From Prevotellaceae bacterium (GTDB taxonomy: Bacteria; Bacteroidota; Bacteroidia; Bacteroidales; Bacteroidaceae): a stretch of DNA of 9,358 bases. Made by a program: the position numbers and the translations under genes. The stretch is taken from assembly GCA_030523505.1 (NCBI GenBank), contig JAUNIK010000078.1, positions 1 through 9,358 of the forward strand, written 5' to 3'. Under the pieces are notes generated by a model. It saw nothing but the letters and a program-made list of their open reading frames with translations, had not been told where the DNA came from and searched no databases. This document shows, in pieces, positions 7,149 through 9,358 of this stretch (position 1 is the first letter of the stretch; each line of letters begins with the position of its first letter).

Positions 7149-8855
7149 ATGGCTAATTTCTATACAGACAACCCGGAGATTAAGTTCCATCTTAATCATC
7201 CACTTATGAAGCGTATCGTTGAACTCAAGGAGCGCAACTTCGCTGATAAAGACAATTACGACTACGCTCCTCAGGATTTCGAGGATGCAATGGATAACTA
7301 CGACAAGGTGCTCGAACTCACAGGCGACATCTGTGCCAACATCATCTGGCCTAATTCTGAGGCTGTTGATGCTGAGGGTCCTCACTGCGAGAACGGTCGT
7401 GTTCGCTATGCAAGCAAGACATACGAGAACTATGACGCTACAGTAAAGGCTGGTCTCAATGGTGTGACAATGCCACGTCGTTACGGTGGTCTCAACATGC
7501 CAACAGTGCCTTATTCTGCTATCAACGAGATGATTTCGGCTGCTGATGCAGGTTTCGAGAACATCTGGTCATTGCAGGATTGTATCGAGACTCTCTATGA
7601 GTTCGGCGATGAGGAGCAGCGTCAGGCATATATCCCACGCGTTTGTGCTGGTGAGACAATGTCAATGGACCTCACTGAGCCAGATGCTGGTTCTGACCTC
7701 CAGTCGGTAATGCTCAAGGCTACCTTCGATGAGGAGAACAACTGCTGGCGCTTGAATGGCTGTAAGCGTTTCATCACCAATGGTGACTCTGACATCCACC
7801 TTGTTCTTGCTCGTTCTGAGGAAGGCACACGCGATGGTCGTGGTCTTTCAATGTTCATCTACGACAAGCGTGACGGTGGTGTTGATGTTCGTCGTATCGA
7901 GAACAAGCTCGGTATCCACGGTTCACCAACATGCGAACTCGTTTACAAGAACGCAAAGGCATACCTCTGTGGTTCACGCAAGCTCGGTCTTATCAAGTAC
8001 GTCATGGCTCTTATGAATGGTGCTCGTCTTGGTATCGCAGCACAGTCGGTAGGTCTTTCACAGCAGGCTTACAACGAGGCTCTCGCTTATGCAAAGGATC
8101 GTAAGCAGTTCGGTAAGGCTATTGTAAACTTCCCTGCTGTTTATGATATGATCTCGCTCATCAAGGCAAAACTCGATGCTGGTCGTTCATTGCTTTATGC
8201 AACAAGCCGTTATGTAGATGTTTACAAGGCATTGGAGGATATCGCTCGTGAGCGTAAGCTTACTCCAGAGGAGCGCGCAGAGTGCAAGGAGTTCTCTCGT
8301 TTGGCTGATGCTTTCACTCCATTGGCAAAGGGTATCAATTCAGAGTATGCTAACCAGAATACTTACGATTGTATCCAGGTACATGGCGGTTCGGGCTTCA
8401 TGCTCGAGTATGCTTGCCAGCGTCTCTATCGCGATGCTCGTATCACCTCTATCTATGAGGGTACAACACAGCTCCAGACAGTTGCTGCTATCCGTTACAT
8501 CACCAATGGCTTCTATTCAAGCGTCATTGCACAGATGGAGCAGGAAGAGACAGCACCAGAGTTTGCTGCACTCCGTGAGCAGGCAAAAGCTATGGCAGAG
8601 AAGTTCAACGAGTGTGTTGCCTATGTAAATGCTGCTGAGAACGATGAGTTCAAGGACTTCTGTTCGCGTCATCTCTATGAGATGTGTGCTTCGACAGTGA
8701 TGACAAACCTCATTGTCAGCGATGCTACAAAGGCTCCTGAGCTCTTCGCTAAGTCAGCACGCGTTTATACACGCTTCGCTATGGCTGAGGTTGAAAAGCA
8801 CTACAACTTCATCAAGTCTGCAACATCAGAGGACCTCGCTGATTATCGCAAGTAA
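7149..8855 (+). CDS. Acyl-CoA dehydrogenase, long form with extra C-terminal domain
   Basis: A 568-residue FAD enzyme expected to oxidise an acyl-CoA to the trans-2-enoyl-CoA and pass electrons to the ETF encoded just upstream. Conserved motifs are in order. LTEPDAGSD (175-183) belongs to the first family signature. DRKQFGKAI (317-325) follows. QVHGGSGFMLEYACQRLYRD (410-429) fits the second family signature. In RITSIYEGTTQLQ (431-443), E437 matches the catalytic Glu of butyryl- and medium-chain enzymes. At 568 residues it is much longer than classical short-chain members (about 380). A helical tail of about 110 residues after the core, plus an N-terminal extension (MANFYTDNPEIKFHLNHPLM), resembles the DmdC-like long form. 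The substrate cannot be assigned; butyryl-CoA or another short or branched acyl-CoA are options. Tandem terminators follow directly. Confidence 0.93.
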   Translation: MANFYTDNPEIKFHLNHPLMKRIVELKERNFADKDNYDYAPQDFEDAMDNYDKVLELTGDICANIIWPNSEAVDAEGPHCENGRVRYASKTYENYDATVKAGLNGVTMPRRYGGLNMPTVPYSAINEMISAADAGFENIWSLQDCIETLYEFGDEEQRQAYIPRVCAGETMSMDLTEPDAGSDLQSVMLKATFDEENNCWRLNGCKRFITNGDSDIHLVLARSEEGTRDGRGLSMFIYDKRDGGVDVRRIENKLGIHGSPTCELVYKNAKAYLCGSRKLGLIKYVMALMNGARLGIAAQSVGLSQQAYNEALAYAKDRKQFGKAIVNFPAVYDMISLIKAKLDAGRSLLYATSRYVDVYKALEDIARERKLTPEERAECKEFSRLADAFTPLAKGINSEYANQNTYDCIQVHGGSGFMLEYACQRLYRDARITSIYEGTTQLQTVAAIRYITNGFYSSVIAQMEQEETAPEFAALREQAKAMAEKFNECVAYVNAAENDEFKDFCSRHLYEMCASTVMTNLIVSDATKAPELFAKSARVYTRFAMAEVEKHYNFIKSATSEDLADYRK

Positions 8856-8905
8856 AAGCCCCTTCCCGACCTCCCCGAGGGGAGGAGCAAGGAATGCCGC
8901 TTTTT
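8854..8905 (+). terminator. Intrinsic terminator 1 after the acyl-CoA dehydrogenase
   Basis: A long hairpin begins inside the stop codon. Its parts are a base stem AAAAGC (8854-8859) with GCTTTT (8899-8904), a middle stem TTCC (8863-8866) with GGAA (8891-8894), and a very strong GC core CCTCCCC/GGGGAGG (8870-8885). A run of five T (8901-8905) follows the stem base. Confidence 0.75.
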
Positions 8906-8915
8906 ATAATATAAT

Positions 8916-8950
8916 AAGGTGTAACTCCATCAAGGGGTTGCACCTTTTTT
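8916..8950 (+). terminator. Intrinsic terminator 2, near-perfect 13-bp stem and T-run
   Basis: AAGGTGTAACTCC (8916-8928) pairs with GGGGTTGCACCTT (8934-8946) in 13 pairs, two of them G-T, around the loop ATCAA. Six T (8945-8950) end it. Read on the minus strand it also gives a stem followed by TTATTAT, so it may stop transcription from both sides. Confidence 0.85.
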
Positions 8951-8999
8951 CGTTTATTAGATGGCAATGATATACAATTAGGCATGTTATATTTATCTG

Positions 9000-9138
9000 T
9001 CAAGAATTAGAGAATTAGAGAATTTTCTATTCAGCATGAGTTTTTCCATCCGGATGGCAATTCTAAAATTCTCGAGAATTCAAAGAATTATTTCCTGCAT
9101 ATAAGAAAAATAAAATTCTCTAATTCTCTAATTTTTGA
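9000..9138. repeat. Inverted-repeat element with AGAATT/AATTCT units (MITE-like or palindromic repeat)
   Basis: The arms 9005-9026 and 9112-9133 are a perfect 22-bp inverted repeat. With one mismatch it extends outward to 9000 and 9138. The hexamer AGAATT or its complement AATTCT occurs nine times: 9003, 9011, 9019, 9059, 9067, 9075, 9084, 9114 and 9122, often with period 8. The interior holds two perfect palindromes, CCATCCGGATGG (9046-9057) and AATTCTCGAGAATT (9067-9080). No transposase or obvious target duplication is seen. Confidence 0.65.
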
Positions 9139-9215
9139 TAAAGAAAAACGATGTTATCTTGTGCCAAAAGGAATATCGTTTCCTATTATAAAGATAAATA
9201 ATAAGGCTTTTGAGG

Positions 9216-9245
9216 GGAGAGGAGTCCTTGGCGGCCTACCTCTCC
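9216..9245. repeat. G/C-rich hairpin, possible relative of terminator 1
   Basis: GGAGAGG (9216-9222) pairs with CCTCTCC (9239-9245) around a 16-base loop. The purine/pyrimidine arms recall the CCTCCCC/GGGGAGG core at 8870-8885, but the loop is different and no T-run follows. Confidence 0.35.
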
Positions 9246-9253
9246 TGAATAAC

Positions 9254-9275
9254 TTGAACCAATTGAACCACTTGA
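9254..9275. repeat. Short tandem repeat, 9-base period
   Basis: TTGAACCAA (9254-9262), TTGAACCAC (9263-9271) and then TTGA (9272-9275) form about 2.4 units of a 9-base repeat in non-coding sequence. Confidence 0.5.
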
Positions 9276-9311
9276 TTTATTGCCTCCCTTGAATGCCCCT
9301 TCACTGAAAAA

Positions 9312-9358
9312 CGTAACATTTTAAAGCGTAACATTTGTTACGTTACGAAATTTGTTAC
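9312..9358. repeat. Cluster of GTAAC/GTTAC motifs at the right edge
   Basis: CGTAACATTT occurs at 9312-9321 and 9327-9336. ATTTGTTAC occurs at 9333-9341 and 9350-9358. A further GTTAC lies at 9342-9346, giving five GTAAC/GTTAC in 47 bases. CGTAACA (9327-9333) and TGTTACG (9336-9342) form a 7-bp stem with a 2-base gap. The cluster may continue beyond the window and could be an operator or iteron-like site for something to the right. Confidence 0.45.

Larger units (their letters stand above)
8856..9358. other. Gene-free right-hand region (about 500 bases)
   Basis: I see no credible coding sequence or RNA gene here. It holds the two terminators, an inverted-repeat element (9000-9138), a hairpin pairing AAACGATGTT (9146-9155) with AATATCGTTT (9172-9181), a G/C-rich hairpin GGAGAGG/CCTCTCC (9216-9245), a short tandem repeat (9254-9275) and a GTAAC/GTTAC cluster at the edge (9312-9358). 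The stretch 8951-8999 shows nothing recognisable. Confidence 0.6.

Noticed and set aside
6783..7385. 200-codon minus-strand open frame across the etfA-dehydrogenase junction
   Set aside because: It lies antisense to two well-supported genes, has biased Leu/Val/Thr composition expected from their codon use, and matches no family I know.
9003..9127. CRISPR-like array from the repeated AGAATT units
   Set aside because: The repeats are only 6-8 bases, partly inverted, and there are no regular spacers or cas genes.
9214..9262. tRNA-like gene suggested by the TTGAACC/GGTTCAA strings
   Set aside because: No acceptor stem, D-arm or anticodon arm can be formed on either strand. The strings belong to a short tandem repeat.

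Overview
The window looks like a chromosomal piece of a Bacteroidales bacterium, most likely Prevotellaceae or a close relative. Three things point there. The first gene is the C-terminal half of SprA, the giant outer-membrane translocon of the type IX secretion system (T9SS), which Prevotella, Porphyromonas and relatives carry but Bacteroides generally lacks. Promoters fit the Bacteroidetes TAnnTTTG -7 box. Starts are preceded by A/T-rich sequence rather than a Shine-Dalgarno motif. The genus is inference.

Layout: (1) 1-3509, plus strand, 3' half of sprA, open at the left edge. (2) 3510-3649, the convergent gap between sprA and dacB, filled by an AT-rich inverted repeat whose right arm is split by a 44-bp GC-rich segment. 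(3) 3650-4996, minus strand, a PBP4-type D-Ala-D-Ala carboxypeptidase/endopeptidase (dacB) with complete SxxK, SxN and KTG motifs. Its only good promoter box lies 4 bases before the ATG, so its mRNA may be leaderless. (4) 4997-5244, divergent regulatory region holding the etf promoter, spaced TTGTGC motifs, a leader of three consecutive small hairpins, and a 12-codon mini-ORF whose stop overlaps the etfB start. (5) 5245-8855, a tight plus-strand operon etfB-etfA-acyl-CoA dehydrogenase (1-base overlap, then a 3-base gap). (6) 8856-9358, about 500 bases without a gene: two tandem intrinsic terminators, a 139-bp inverted-repeat element built from AGAATT/AATTCT units, a short period-9 repeat, and a cluster of GTAAC/GTTAC motifs running off the right edge.

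The operon encodes an acyl-CoA dehydrogenase and the two-subunit flavoprotein that takes its electrons. EtfB has the GDTAQVGP segment typical of the ETF group that includes flavin-bifurcating members, and the dehydrogenase belongs to the long form with an extra C-terminal domain, with catalytic Glu present. Its substrate cannot be read from the sequence. sprA and dacB are both envelope genes but are convergent and need not be functionally linked. I see no clear new defence or mobile system; the most unusual material is in the three intergenic regions.
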